64,000 nt of DNA from Polysphondylium violaceum. Taxonomy: Eukaryota; Evosea; Eumycetozoa; Dictyosteliales; Dictyosteliaceae. Every line of letters starts with the position of its first letter. The stretch's first letter is position 1. Positions 35,810 through 48,016 of the stretch are shown one piece after another. The DNA is taken from positions 1-64,000 of the forward strand of contig AJWJ01000048.1 of NCBI GenBank assembly GCA_000277445.1, read 5' to 3'. The position numbers and the translations under genes were made by a program. Below the pieces are notes generated by a model. That model saw nothing but the letters and a program-made list of their open reading frames with translations, did not search any database and was not told where the DNA came from.

Positions 35810-36399
35810 ATGGCTCAAAGAACTGTAATTTTAACTAGAAGAGAAGTGTTTTCTTCAAGGTTTGTATATAGCCTATACTAGGGAGTAGAGAGTGTGTATA
35901 TTTAGCTAAAATACTACATATGATACTAGAATTATGCACTCTTTTACTTAATTGGAAAATCGGGAAATTTAAAAAATAAAAACAGCATGCTGACAGACAT
36001 ATGTCAACAATAACAATATCTCTCTACTACAATTATAGTCATAGATTATATTCAGAGGCACGTACTTTGGAGGAAAATAAAAATATTTATGGAAAGTGTA
36101 TTAATAATCATGGACACAACTATACATTAGAGGTCTCTGTCAAGGGTGCAGTGAACCCAGAGTTGGGAATGTTTATGAATGCCACCGTATTAAAAGATAT
36201 TATCAGAGAGCGTATTATGGATAAGCTTGATCACAAGAATCTCGATGTCGATGTCCCCGAACTCAAGGGGGTTACAACAACCACTGAAAATCTTGCTGTC
36301 TTTATTTGGGATCAACTAAAACCTCATCTCAACGACTATTTGTATGAAGTTAGAGTTTTAGAAACTGAAAATAATTTTGTAGTTTATAGAGGTGAATAA
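35810..36399 (+). CDS. ptsA: 6-pyruvoyl-tetrahydropterin synthase
   Basis: Exons 35810-35859 and 36039-36399 (179-nt intron, phase 2) give 136 residues, the usual length. The enzyme converts 7,8-dihydroneopterin triphosphate to 6-pyruvoyl-tetrahydropterin, the second step of tetrahydrobiopterin synthesis. Zinc ligands are His18 (in FSSSHRL, built across the splice junction), His41 and His43 (in NNHGHNY). The catalytic Cys is residue 37 (YGKC). The substrate-anchoring Glu lies in VLETENNFV near the end. The intron is long for this window. The gene is convergent with the Noc1 gene, with 135 bases between stops. The symbol follows D. discoideum usage from memory. Confidence 0.93.
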
Positions 36400-36534
36400 A
36401 GATAAATACATATATCTAAAGATATAGATATGTAAAATATAGATATAAAGTATTTTTTTTTTTTTTGGATGTAGTTTTTTGGATGTAAAGTTTTTTATTG
36501 GTAATAATAAAATATTTCATTTGATAACATTGGT

Positions 36535-39500
36535 TTAAGCTCTCTTTCTTTTACCTTTGGCACCACTGGCTGCTTTTTTACTAAAGGTTTGTTTGGTATT
36601 CTTGGAGGCGGCAACTGGTTTCTTTTTGGATAAAAATTGATTTTTTGATTGTGGTAATTTACCCGAGCTATCCAAAAGGGCTGCAAAGTCGTCGGCATCC
36701 ATAAAGCCATTGTCGTCGTCAGAGTCACCAGCAAGCTCATCATCTGAATCGGCTGGAACAAAACCTTCATCATCGTCATCTTCTTGATCATCATCATCAT
36801 CTTCATCACCAAAATCTGGAGTGTCAATATTTGTTTCTTGTTCCTCTTGTTTTTGATTTTTCTTATTCTTTGATTGTGCTTGTTGTTTTTGTTGTTGTTT
36901 ACCAGATGATTTCTTATTCATTGGAATATCATTTTCAACTTCTTCTTCTTCTTCTTCTTCATCATCAGAACCTAAATCATCATCAATTTCTAAATCATCA
37001 ACATCTGCATCATCTTCATCATATATACTACCAAGTAAATCATCATTATATAAATCTTGTTCATCAATATTAAAATCTTCGCCATCATCTTGTTCATCAT
37101 CTTGATCAACATCTTGGTCATCATCACTGTCGTTTTGTACTTTTTTAGTTGGTTTTTTGTCAACTTTTTGTTTTGGAGTTTCAAATTCAACTTCTTCATC
37201 TTCAAAATCTTCATCTTCAAGATCAGAGTAACTGTATTCTTCCATTTCGTCCATATCAAAATCTTCGTCTTGATCTGCCTCTGTATTGTAGCCCAAAGCT
37301 TTATCAATTTCGTCTTCATCCTTTTCAAACTCAATCTTTTTCTTTGATTTTTGTGGCACAGCAGATGAAATATCGCCAAAGGTTTGTAAAAATTTATCAG
37401 ATGGATTGGATGCATCAATTTCTGGAACATTGTCTTGTTGAGCATCTTGGTCTTCATCTTCTTCACCATCAATGTATTTGGATTTGATACCGGATTTTGT
37501 AACTGCCAATTGACTGCCTTTGGCATTCTTGGCTCTTGGTCTGGCCAAAACAAATTTCTCTAAAAATGCATGTAAGGTAAACATACCGGTTGGATTACCT
37601 TGGAATTTAATTGGACGGGCGTTTAATAAGTCATTGGCAAAGCCACTGACGGTTGGATGATCATGATCTTTGTATAAATTGATTTCCCACAAACAAGTTG
37701 TCTCTGCCTTGACGATCTTTGGATTATTGTGATAACAATCATATGTTTTAATATTGAATTTTTCTTCTTGATTTTCTTGTTCTTGTTCCTGTTCTTCTTC
37801 TATTGATGGTACTTGAGCAACTGAAATCATTTCACCAAATGAGTTGTTAAATCTAATCAATTCAGAGAGTAAAATAAGACAAGAGGCAGAAAAGGATACC
37901 TTTTGATAAAAAGAGAATTGTAAAAGACGTTTGATCATGGCCTTGGAACGATTGATATCGTCGTCGTGTTTGATAGCTCTAAAGATGAGATTGAGGAATG
38001 ATGTTTGGTCAAATTGTGACAAGTGTTCAATACGATTGAGGGTATAGTAGAGGTTTTGATAGAACTCGTCGCTAATCTCTGGGGTGTGCAACTTGATTTC
38101 AAACAAGAGACAGAGGGTTTGAATGACCTTGTTGATAGAGTTCTTTCTCAAAGACTTAAAGAGGGCATCCAATTGTTTGGGCTCGAGTTTGGTGGTGTCC
38201 TTTACGTTGGCATAGGCTTTACGAATACCAAACAAAATCAAAGAGATACATGAGCTTCCTGCTTGGGATTTGGTGGTGAAAAAGGTAAAGTAGAGGTTAA
38301 TCAAACGATTAGACATCTCATTCAACTCTGTGACACTGGTACTATCCTTTTCGGCGAGTACTTGGATCTTGTTTAAAAAGAACAATGCATTGTATTGAGC
38401 TTTGGCAGCATTGTTGGCTCTGTAGAGGAACATTTCAATCTCACGAATGATTACATTTTTCATACCTGGATGGGCTTCCAAGAGTTTGACTAAAAAGTTG
38501 GTTATCTTGCTTACATTGGTGGCATCTTCATCACCAAGTTTGTTTACCAACAATGTCAACAAGACTTCCTCTTGTTCTGGTTTCTTCATTAAAAGATATT
38601 GAATGGTTGCTGCTGCAATAATACGAATTCTAGCTACGGTATCTTTGGAAAGTACTTCTAATAAACCAATGAATGCTTGATATCTTGCCTTTAACATATC
38701 TTCAAAATACCATTGTGATAATTCCTCTTGTTTAACTGTTTTTTCATTAATGTTTGGGATTCTTTCATAGAAACGTCTATAGGAGTAGTATAGTTAGTAA
38801 ATTTATCTATTATCGACTCATCTATCTATACTCACTTTAATTTACTATCTGGTAATAAAGAGTTTATGAAAAGATCTTTTAAAGAGTTTACGGCAAATTC
38901 TCTTTCTCTTTCAGATTTCTTTGCAGCAAGATTTAAAAGAATATCAAGACTTGAAATTCTATACATTGGTGCTTTTTGAACTAAAAGAGTAATAGCTGAA
39001 ATTCTATCTCTAATTGTACCAGTGCTTTGAATCTTTTCTTTCCATTGATCGTCTCTAGATGATGATTTTTTAAATTCTATATTTGGAATTGTATTAGTAA
39101 TTTATTTTGGTGATTGATAATGTTGTCAATAAATACCTGTTTGGAAATGATCAAGTTTTTGTTTAAAAGCTTCTTCAGCTTTGGTGTAAAGTGGATGTTT
39201 TCTATTCTCAACATTGGTTCCATAATTTAATTTAATATTATCTGAATCTGTTGTTGGAGCGGTAGTGGTGGATTTGGTTGGTTGTTTGGTTTTCTTTTCA
39301 TTTGATTGTTTGGTAGTAGTATTATTCTTAGTATTCTTATTTGTGGTGGTAGCAGTGGTGTTTTTGGTGGTTGATTTATCAGCTCCTACAGGGGTAGTGG
39401 CGGGTTTCTCTGATTTTTTACTATTTCCAAAATACTTTTTAGTTGCAGTATCGGTGGCTCTAGTATTCTTTTTAACTGGTTCAGATTGTTGTTGTGGTTG

Positions 39501-39623
39501 TTGTGGTTGTTGTTGTTTTTTTGGTTGTTGTTTATTGTTATTAACTGTAGCAGCTGGTTTACCACCCTTTTTATTGGAGTTTGCTGTAGTTGGTTTGTTA
39601 TTGGATTTTTTAGTTTCAACCAT
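36535..39623 (-). CDS. CEBPZ/Noc1 (Mak21) ribosome-assembly factor
   Basis: Exons 39623-39137, 39076-38836 and 38776-36535 give 989 residues. The family (yeast Noc1/Mak21, human CEBPZ) acts in the nucleolus with Noc2 in early 60S ribosomal subunit maturation. Residues 1-140 are Lys/Asn/Thr/Gln-rich. Helical repeats follow. The CBF/Mak21 domain holds ETTCLWEINLYKDHDHPTVS and then FANDLLNARPIKFQGNPTGM, which is diagnostic. The last third is strongly acidic (Asp/Glu runs with Ser), ending in a basic tail (SKKAASGAKGKRKRA) that should act as a nuclear or nucleolar signal. Junction phases are 1 and 2 and fit exactly. The acidic-then-basic tail is typical for the family. Confidence 0.93.
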
Positions 39624-40422
39624 TTTATATTTCTATTAATATGCTTTACAGAGATATAAAATATCTATGTGTGCGTTTCTTTATAGAGTTTTCTAAAAGT
39701 GATGGATGATTGAGATAGTGTTGTTGTGTATTATTATTCCTGAATAAACTAGAATAACAATAGGGGACTCTCTTAATAGTAGTGTGCACACGTCGGGTGA
39801 GATGGGTGTGATTGGGTAAACTAATCAATTAAAGAGATTTGTGTATCACTATTATTGTGCAATAGTCGAAAAAATGAATGAAAAGAGACTCGGTTTCGTT
39901 TTTTTAAAAATTATTTTTTTTATTTTTTTTGAAAATTTCTATCTTTTAGAAGTTCCGAATTTATTTTTAAAAAGGGGTTAACTAGTGGTTATGATTATGA
40001 TACTCAATGATCAAAGTGAACGGAATTCATTGACAATGAGAAATAGCAGGGCTACATGTTTAGGTGTGGCAATCTGCATAAGTTCTCTAATTTTAACAAT
40101 TGTACTTATACGCTTAACACAGCTAAGCACTGAACTGCTATTTCTTTGTCATATTTAGAATAATACACTTATTAGTGGTTGATTATGCTGGTATGGGTAT
40201 GAATACTAAACAATCACAATCTTTCTCTTCAGAGTGACAACTCTTGAGAAAACGAGAGTGTGGGTGTGTTTTGGAAAATAAAGAAAACTAAAAAATTCAA
40301 AAAAAATAAAAATAAAAAATAAAAAAATCTTGAAAAGTTTATATAAAAAAAGGGCAGAATCTAAAATTATAAATCATCACACAATCAAATATTATTATAT
40401 TATATTATTACCATAGGTAACA
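39624..40422. other. Divergent intergenic region with a TIR-like element
   Basis: This region lies between the divergent Noc1 and stomatin-like genes. It holds the element with 16-18-bp inverted ends at about 40030-40152, listed separately. The part near 40300-40420 has A runs, TATATAAAAAAAGG and a TATTATATTATATTATTA stretch just before the stomatin-like ATG. Confidence 0.5.
40030..40152. repeat. About 120-nt element with inverted ends (MITE or ncRNA candidate)
   Basis: GACAATGAGAAATAGCAG at 40032-40049 pairs with CTGCTATTTCTTTGTC at 40135-40150, with 11 bp perfect and the rest nearly so. Inside, ATAAGT/ACTTAT and GCTTA/TAAGC (about 40113-40129) form further stems. The interior is less AT-rich than its flanks. 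No coding potential. It could be a short inverted-repeat element or the gene for a structured RNA. Confidence 0.55.
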
Positions 40423-41532
40423 ATGTCATTGGCAACAACTATACCAGCTATTGTTATACCAGTAGTATTTGGTTTTATATTTCTTATCATTATGATAAAG
40501 AAATCATTTAAAGTCATCAAAGAACGTGAGGTTATGATCATTGAAAGATTAGGAAGTTATCATACTACACTACATGCAGGTGTTCATACAATCATCCCAT
40601 TTATTGATAGACCAAAGGTTAGTAGCCTGTGTTTTATGTGTTTATATAATATACACCACAATAACTAATATAAAATATATATGGTAAAATAGAAATTTTA
40701 TTATTCATATTATGTAGATAGTCCAATTACAGGAGGAAAAGAATTAAAAGAAAAATTAAACCAAACACGTATTTCAACTCAAAATGAGGTTATTGATTTA
40801 CCCAAACAAAGAATTATCACTAGAGATAATGCTACATTGTTTTTAGATGCCGTTTTATCCTATAAAATTGTAAATCCCAAGCAAATGATTTACGCTTGTA
40901 CAAATTTACCAAACATCCTTTCAAAACTACTTCAAGCTCAGCTCAGAAACATCACTGCCACATTGGAAATTGATCAAATTATCGAAGAGGCTGCCTCACT
41001 CAATGTCTTGACAGGTGCCATGGCAAGCGAGGCTATTAAATGGGGTGTTGAGATTGTTTTTGTAAAGGTACAAAAAGTAGAGGCCAACGAGTTGGCTCAA
41101 GTACTCAGTGTTAAAAAGACATCCGATCTTAAAAACAAAGAGGTTATCATCACTGCCAAAGCACACAAGCAAACCAAAGTAATTGAAAGCGAAGGTAAGA
41201 GAGACTCTATGATCAAAAAGGCTGAAGGTGAGGCACAAGAGATTATCTCTCGTGCTAGAGGTGCTGGTCAAGCTAAAATAAACATTGCAAACGCTGAAGT
41301 ACGTTCCATCAAAGAACTTGCCAGAGCAGTTAAACTAGAGAGTCAAAACATTGACGCTGCCAAATACTTGCTCACCATGAAATACATTAGTGCACTCAAA
41401 CATCTTTTCAATCTTCCAAATTCCAAAGTCAATCTCCTCAACGAAGATACTGCCAATATTCAAACTCTCAATCTTTTTGGTATCAATTCAACTGTTCTTC
41501 CATCTTCTTCAAGTTTTTTAAAAGCAATGTAG
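40423..41532 (+). CDS. Stomatin-like SPFH/band-7 membrane protein
   Basis: Exons 40423-40617 and 40693-41532 (75-nt intron, phase 0) give 344 residues. A single hydrophobic segment at about residues 7-25 (IPAIVIPVVFGFIFLIIMI) is followed by the band-7 domain: EREVMIIERLGSYHTTLHAG, then IIPFIDRPK, RISTQNEVIDLPKQRIITRD and NATLFLDAVLSYKIVNP. The C-terminal part has the stomatin-type coiled region (ESEGKRDSMIKKAEGEAQE). These proteins form oligomeric rings on the inner face of membranes and organise microdomains or regulate channels. Whether it is plasma-membrane or organellar cannot be said; no clear mitochondrial presequence is seen. The gene is convergent with the kinase gene downstream. Confidence 0.88.
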
Positions 41533-41737
41533 ATGATTAATTAATTAATTAATTGTTAATAATGAAAATGATGATAATATAGCCCATTGTTTGTTTATAC
41601 TATACCAAGGGTTATTTTGTAGATATATAATTCTTAATAAAACTATTTTAAATTTTATTTGCCAATAAGCAATCAAATCAAAATAATACTATGATCTTGC
41701 TATATCGTGTATAAATAATAAATAGCATATATATAGT

Positions 41738-44542
41738 TTATTCATTCATTTTTCCACCAGTGTTGTATGAATAAGTGCTGGCAGAGGTACCGACCGTATA
41801 ATCCATTGATTGAGTGGAATCACTAAAATCATCCATACTATTGTTTGCACTATTACCTGCACTTCCAAGTGAATGAATTTTGGGTATATTTGCAATTGGA
41901 AGCTGTTGAATGGTAGACTGTATCGAGTCAAATGATGGTCTATTTTGTGGATTTTGATCCCAACATTGTTGAATTAAACTAACCCAGCGGTAATCAATTA
42001 CATTGGAGTCCAACTCGGGTCTTTCGCCATTGGCAATCTTGAATGACGCCTGTACTGGTTCAAATTGATAAAAAGGCACCTTTCTTGTAAACATTTCATA
42101 CAAAATCATACCAAATCCAAAGATATCCACCTTTTCACTATATTTCTGACCCTTGGTAACCTCGGGTGCTCTCCATCTTGGATTACCAATAGAGGTCATT
42201 GTTTTGTCACCATAATCATTTTTAAATCTAGAGATACCAAAATCAGCAATCTTGGCACAGCCATTAGAGTCTATCAATACATTTTGAGAGGTAAGATCTC
42301 GATGAATAATTTGTGGTGAGAGACAATGTAGATAAGCCATACCACTTACAATACTCATTGAAAGTGTATTTATAGATGGTAATGTACTTATAACTTGTTC
42401 ATTATTAACTGTGTTTAATAAATTATACAAACTTCCATTTCCACAAAATTCTAAAACTAATGTCATTATTATGATTATTATTAGTATCTATAATTTTAAT
42501 ATTTTTGCAAATTAACTTTATATCTTACTCAACATTAATTCATCTGTTTCGACGCATGATCCATATAATTTAACAAAACTTGGAAGATGTGATAATTTTC
42601 TATAATAATAATAATTAGAATTTTATATATTAAATATTTATATTCTATTACTTACACCATTAAACCAACTTCTAAAATAAATTTCTCTCTAATCCATGTT
42701 TCAGTTTTTCCAGATTCTAAAATTTTATTAAATTTCACTCTTTTCACTGCTACATTTTTCTTTTTTATTTTAAATGGTTAGTATCCGAGTATTTTTAAAA
42801 CAATTATGAATTATATATTTACATTTCTCCAATACAACAAATATACATCTGCAAAAGCACCCGAACCTATTCTTCTTGCATCCTTAAAATTTAATTCATC
42901 TTTATTTATTATACCTATAATATTTTATTAAAACAATATAGGATGTTATTAGTTAATGTAAAAAAAGATGAATTGATAGATAAATAAATAAATAAAAACT
43001 TACATCCTTCATATTTTAAAATTTCATAAGATACAGCAAAATGATTATTTAAAACAGACAAATCCAATGGAGTATTGTTTTCTTTATCTGTAATTTGGGT
43101 TGATATTAAATTGCTACCATCACCACTTCCACTTGTTTTTAATCCAGTGGCTCTGAGAGATTGTTTTAAATATAATTCTAAAAAGAATTTTACAATTTCA
43201 ACATTTCCATTAATACATGCGTTGTGGATTGGCAATCTACCCTGTTTATTGGTCACATTAAATCTTGCTCCTGAACTCATTAAAAATTTAATCACCAAAA
43301 ATTGTCCCTATTGTTATTTGGTTAAAATTGTGTGCGTATGGTGTATTGTTAACAAATATAGCACAAGATATATATACTTACTTTTAATGAAGATAAATGT
43401 AATGGTGTGTTTTGATAAGAATCTTGAGAATTTATAGAAGAATCATCTATCAAGCATTTTACTACGTCCAAATTACCATTTAAACTATGAAAATGAATTG
43501 GTAACATGCCAAATGAATCTACCTCATTTACTCTACAACCCAATTGAAGCAATAGTAGTGCTATCTCACGATTGGGCGCATAGAATAATGTGGATTTATG
43601 AGATACTGGTAATTTACATTGAATAGAGTATAGATTTGGCATAGATGATAGGAGAAATTTAATAAGATTTGCGTTTCCTTTAATAACCGCCAAATACAAA
43701 GGAAACACTGATAAATTGATAGAATCATTTAGGATTTTAACTCGTGAAAGAAGATATTCATAATCTTGATTGTTGGGAATTTGTGATTGATATTGTGAAA
43801 ACAATGGATTATTATTATTTGACATTTTTAAATGATGAGGAGAAGACGACGATGACGATAGTGATGGTCTGGGTGGTGGTGGGAATATATTACAATGTAT
43901 AGTACGTATCAAGGTTGACAAAACATTTATGATGAGATGTAATAGATTGTCTTGTTGATAGATCACCATAAAACACAACAATGAATCAAGTGTAAATCTT
44001 TTCTTATTGCTACTATTGTTGGTATTATTGCTATTGTTACTGATTTCAAATGACATAAATCTAGAATAGGCTTCATTATTGTATAGGTATTGATCAAAAT
44101 TGATTTTACATTTATACAACAAATCTACTTTTTCTTTTAACAATATATATTTTTGTTTGATCTGTAAAGCATGTATACTATTTGTTGTTGTGGGTGTTAT
44201 TGTTGCTGTTGATGTTGATGAGAATGATATCTTTTCAAAAGCATTTAAATCAAATACAGATAGTAGTTTGATATATAATGCTAGATAATGTGATTCTATA
44301 TATTGATTAAATACACTCCTGTCGCCCTCACTGCTACTATTACTACTGGTTCTAAGATTCTTTATTATACCTCGATGATTGTTACCACACAAATAGTAGT
44401 AGAAATCTTTGCATACCAAAGTCAATTGTCTAATATCATTGTTATCTACGTATCCGTTGATATATATCAACGAGAGACCATCTATTATTCTAGACATATT
44501 ACACACTACACTAGTATTTGTTTGTACAACATTTAATATCAC
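41738..44542 (-). CDS. Ankyrin-repeat protein with TKL-type kinase domain
   Basis: Six exons (44542-43382, 43307-43004, 42914-42823, 42759-42656, 42599-42529, 42456-41738) give 816 residues. The N-terminus has an F-box-like stretch (LSLIYINGYVDNNDIRQLTL, then VCKDFYYYL). Ankyrin repeats run from about residue 265 to 480 (GMLPIHFHSLNGNLDVVKCL, NTPLHLSSLK, GRLPIHNACINGNVEIVKFF). The kinase domain fills the C-terminal part: glycine loop IGSGAFADVY, VAVK lysine at 525, HRDLTSQN, ADFGISR and WRAPEV. HRDLxxxN with this APE region suits the tyrosine-kinase-like group, which is large in dictyostelids and mostly phosphorylates Ser/Thr. All catalytic residues are present, so it should be active. The acceptor of exon 6 is the one that gives LMLILEFCGNGSL; upstream AGs break the frame. 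Confidence 0.87.
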
Positions 44543-44689
44543 TACTACTAATTATTGCTATTACCAAATATTTGCAAAACAGAAAAAATTGTAAAAAAAA
44601 TATGAAAAAAATAAAATAAAATAAAAATCAAAAAAGTGGTAATAGTGTTTGCATGTATCCTTGATCATCGAAATTTTACATTTTAAATT

Positions 44690-44762
44690 GGATATGGATT
44701 CATTCACTTACCTATAAAAACCTTTAATCTTAAGTTTTAATGGTTAGTGAAGAATCCATACC
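44690..44762. repeat. Long imperfect inverted repeat (hairpin RNA candidate)
   Basis: TATGGATTCATTCACT (44693-44708) pairs with AGTGAAGAATCCATA (44746-44760) apart from one bulged base, flanked by GG/CC. Inside, AACCTTTAA pairs with TTTAATGGTT, giving a stacked second stem after an internal loop on one side only. Confidence 0.65.
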
Positions 44763-45814
44763 CAGTGGAAATGAAATGTTTGATGATGATGATGATGATT
44801 GTTGTTAATGAATAGACATTTTTTCAACGTTGAGTTTTTAAATCTTTGGGATCGCTATGAAATGATATTTTATAATTATAAAAATAAAAAAACAAGGGTA
44901 TTACTTTGAACAACTTTTTACAAATTTCACCACCAAAGGGAGATCATATTATGATAAAAAAAAATGAAAATCTTGATTTGTTCCACTCTGATGATGATGA
45001 AGGGTACAGATTTTTCTAAAAATAAATCATATTCACCCCCAACTACCACTAATTTGTTAACACAAAATCATTTTTTATGATTGCCCTCCCTCAATGACCA
45101 CACTTCACCCTTCCCCTGCTATACTACTGAAATGGTGTGCAAATAAAATGACAAAAAATAAGAGATAAATCATATTTTATCTTTTAAGAAATAAAAGTGT
45201 GACGTTTATTCTCCCTGATGTGTTTTTCTACACACAAGTTGAAACGAAAAAGACAAAATAGGTAGTTGCATCATAAATTGTGAATTTTCTTTATGGAGTC
45301 ACTTGCTATTTTGGTTATACTACAAACCTATATCCCTTTTGGAAAGGAAATAATATTGATTTCATTTTTAAAATTAAAAAAAAAGATATTAGCATTCAAG
45401 CCAAACAGTATAAATAGAGAAGAACTTTAAACTTTTCATATGATAAATTCTACAAGTTTTCAATACTCTTCATCTTTTTAAAATAGAAAACATAGAAACT
45501 CCTCTATCTCTTTCTTTTGTTTTTTATACAAAAAAAAACAAAGAGAGGATAAGTGGATTTTTATGTTTTTAAGATTGAAAGATAAGAGGAATGTTAACGT
45601 TGTTTAAATCTTAATCTACAAAATCCATTGTCATATTTGGGTAAAAATCACTCCTTGGTTCTCCAAATAATTTGACTGTTCCACCATAATACACATTTGA
45701 ACTGTCGTGGTGGATTATAAATATATTAGAGTACTAACACCAACACAGAAATAGGAGAATTTAGAATTAATACATTTTATTCTTTAATGTTTGTTAGTAT
45801 CGTTCTCTCCAAAT

Positions 45815-45850
45815 AGTGGTGTTGTTTGTTCGTTCAAACATAACACCACT
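45815..45850. repeat. 14-bp stem-loop with TTCGTT loop
   Basis: AGTGGTGTT plus GTTTG (45815-45828) pairs with CAAAC plus AACACCACT (45835-45839 and 45842-45850), with a two-base AT bulge and a TTCGTT loop. The surrounding 60 bases are less AT-rich than the gap around them. Confidence 0.65.
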
Positions 45851-46231
45851 GCCATACGAGATTATATTCTCTTCTGGATGATTGAAAGCTCCCTGTCTTG
45901 GTTTGATTATTCAAATATTCCTAAATTGATTCATTATTGTTTATATTTGAGAATTTAGATGAAAAAGAATTGAATATTTGTTTTAATATTTCATATATAA
46001 TAAAAATTTGATTATATATTTGATTCAATATATTTATTGATTTAAAAAAAAAATTGATAGTTTCTAAAATTACAACAGATCATTTCTGGATATTCTTTTT
46101 TTTTTGTTCTTGATTATTCTAAAGTGTAAAGGGGTTTTTAAAGGGTGAAAAAAAGAAAAAAACTACGTATGAAAATATATGCATGTATGTATGTATGTGT
46201 ATGTATGGATGGATGGATAGTAATATATTGT

Positions 46232-46615
46232 TTAAACAGTAGCTTCAATTGGAGTTGGTTGTTCTGGTTCGATTGGAGTTGATTCCTCAACTGGAGCGGC
46301 ATCAGCAGTGTCAGCTGGAGCTGGGCCACCTGGGAGAGCACCAGTCTTGTTGAATTCATGTTGGTGTTGTGGTTTTAATTTACCAAAACCTTCACTGTAG
46401 TTACCCTTGGAGAAGAATAATTTTTTGAAACATGGTTTGCAGTATGATTTAGATTCCATAGAGGCATAGTTACCCAATTTGAGGGCATTGTTACAAACGG
46501 TGCAACGGAAACAAGCTTTGTGGAAAATTCTTTCATCAGCAGCCAATTTATCATTTGGATAAACAGTTTTGGTGCAAACAATGCATTTTTCAGTGGAGCC
46601 AAACTTTGAGGACAT
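46232..46615 (-). CDS. Single-LIM-domain protein
   Basis: One exon of 127 residues. The LIM domain spans residues about 11-64: CIVC, then HKACFRC, CNNALKLGNYASMESKSYCK and PC, giving eight zinc ligands in the order CCHC-CCCC. It resembles the LIM domains of plant WLIM and animal eplin/CRP proteins (KTVYPNDKL, LGNYASMES and FKKLFFSKGNYSEGFG). The tail after residue 95 is Pro/Ala/Glu-rich. Such short LIM proteins usually bind actin or cytoskeletal partners. D. discoideum has several small Lim proteins; I cannot say which is the ortholog. Codon use is biased, suggesting strong expression. The upstream 1.4 kb is free of other genes. Confidence 0.88.
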   Translation of the reverse strand: MSSKFGSTEKCIVCTKTVYPNDKLAADERIFHKACFRCTVCNNALKLGNYASMESKSYCKPCFKKLFFSKGNYSEGFGKLKPQHQHEFNKTGALPGGPAPADTADAAPVEESTPIEPEQPTPIEATV

Positions 46616-48016
46616 TATATTAGTGTTTGTGGATTTACTTTATCAAATATATATATTTAAAATATTTGTTGTTGTGCGTATGAATAAGAGTCTTTCAATG
46701 TTTAAATAACTTTTTTGGACTGCAGGTAGCAAAAAAAAAAAAAATCACAAAAAAGAAAATAAATAAAATATATATTGGTTAACTGTGGATTAAATCATAA
46801 ATACCAACACAACACACATGCCAAACAGAGAATATGTGTGATTATGTGTGTGTCCACACAATAGCGTAGATATTAAAGCGGAAAGTGTGGGATGTGTTGG
46901 TAATAGCCATATCATGTAAATTGTGATGCATCAATCAGTTTATAGAAGGTGTGTGAATGTATTTAAATATAAACAATCCCTCGATATATTGTGCCGAGTG
47001 GGCGTACGAATTGACTAGTTTTTACAAATGTCCGCAAAAAAAAAATAAAAAAAAAATGCAAAAACACACAAATAACCCAATCTGAATGGGTTTGAAGAAA
47101 TTAGGGGTGTGGTGTGGGTGAGTTATATTTAGTTTTGTGTTGTGTAGTGGAAGGGAGAAGAGAAAGAAAAAAAAAAAAAAAAAAAAAAGAAAGTTAAGAT
47201 TGCAATCGTCGATTCAGATATGCACAGAGATAAACAAAGCAAAAATACAATGTGTTTTGGAATCTAAATCTAATGATACAAATTATCGCAGAAAAAAAGA
47301 GCGGAGTGTAAAAAGTAAACAGAAAAACAACCAATATATCCAATATCTTGTATACCTACTCTAGACATTTTATGTATATGTATTTAGAATAGTAAAAAAA
47401 AAAAAAAAGTATGCGTATTGATACGAAAAATAATGTTACAAAGAGAAAAAAAGATATTTGTTTTGAGTAAAAAAATGAATAAAAATATTTCGATCACAAG
47501 CGTGATTTGCAAAAAAGACAAAAAAAAAAAATCTAAAAAAAAAAAATAAATAAAAAAGAATAAAAATAAAAATAATTACCGATCTAGATTTACAAAACCA
47601 AAAAACCCATTTTGAAAAAAAAGTCTCAAATTTAGGCCACAAGCTTAACCAATTAAAAAATCCAAATCACGTATTTTTGCAAAATCCAATATAAGGGTTA
47701 TTTAGGGCAGTAACCGCATTGTAAAAATAGAGATATGAGATATTTAACTTTGGTATGTATATTGTATGTAAAAGTGGACAGTCTAATTACATATGAGTTG
47801 TTTAATCATGTATTATTAGTCTATATCTCTCTCTATTCTTCATGAAGTCTTTCATTTATCCCTTTTCGTTTTTTGAGACAGCGAGGATATTTTTCTAAAA
47901 CAAAAAAAATAGTGGAGTGCGCCAAAATTTTTTTTTTTTTTTTTGAGAATTAACAGACTACACAATATCATCTCTTTTCTTGATGCATTTAATCAAAGAT
48001 AATATATGGAGAAAAA
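46616..48016. other. Divergent promoter region of LIM and Csm1-like genes
   Basis: About 1.4 kb of AT-rich DNA with A runs (47160-47190, 47400, 47520-47550) and GT-rich patches. No exon-like stretch was accepted. The T run at 47930-47943 lies near the plus-strand start. Confidence 0.5.

Larger units (their letters stand above)
44543..46231. other. Intergenic, with two hairpin-forming stretches
   Basis: A 1.7 kb AT-rich gap between the kinase gene's 5' end and the LIM gene's 3' end. Two inverted repeats (44690-44762 and 45815-45850) are listed separately. A TATG/GATG tandem stretch lies at about 46170-46220. No exon is supported. Confidence 0.5.
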
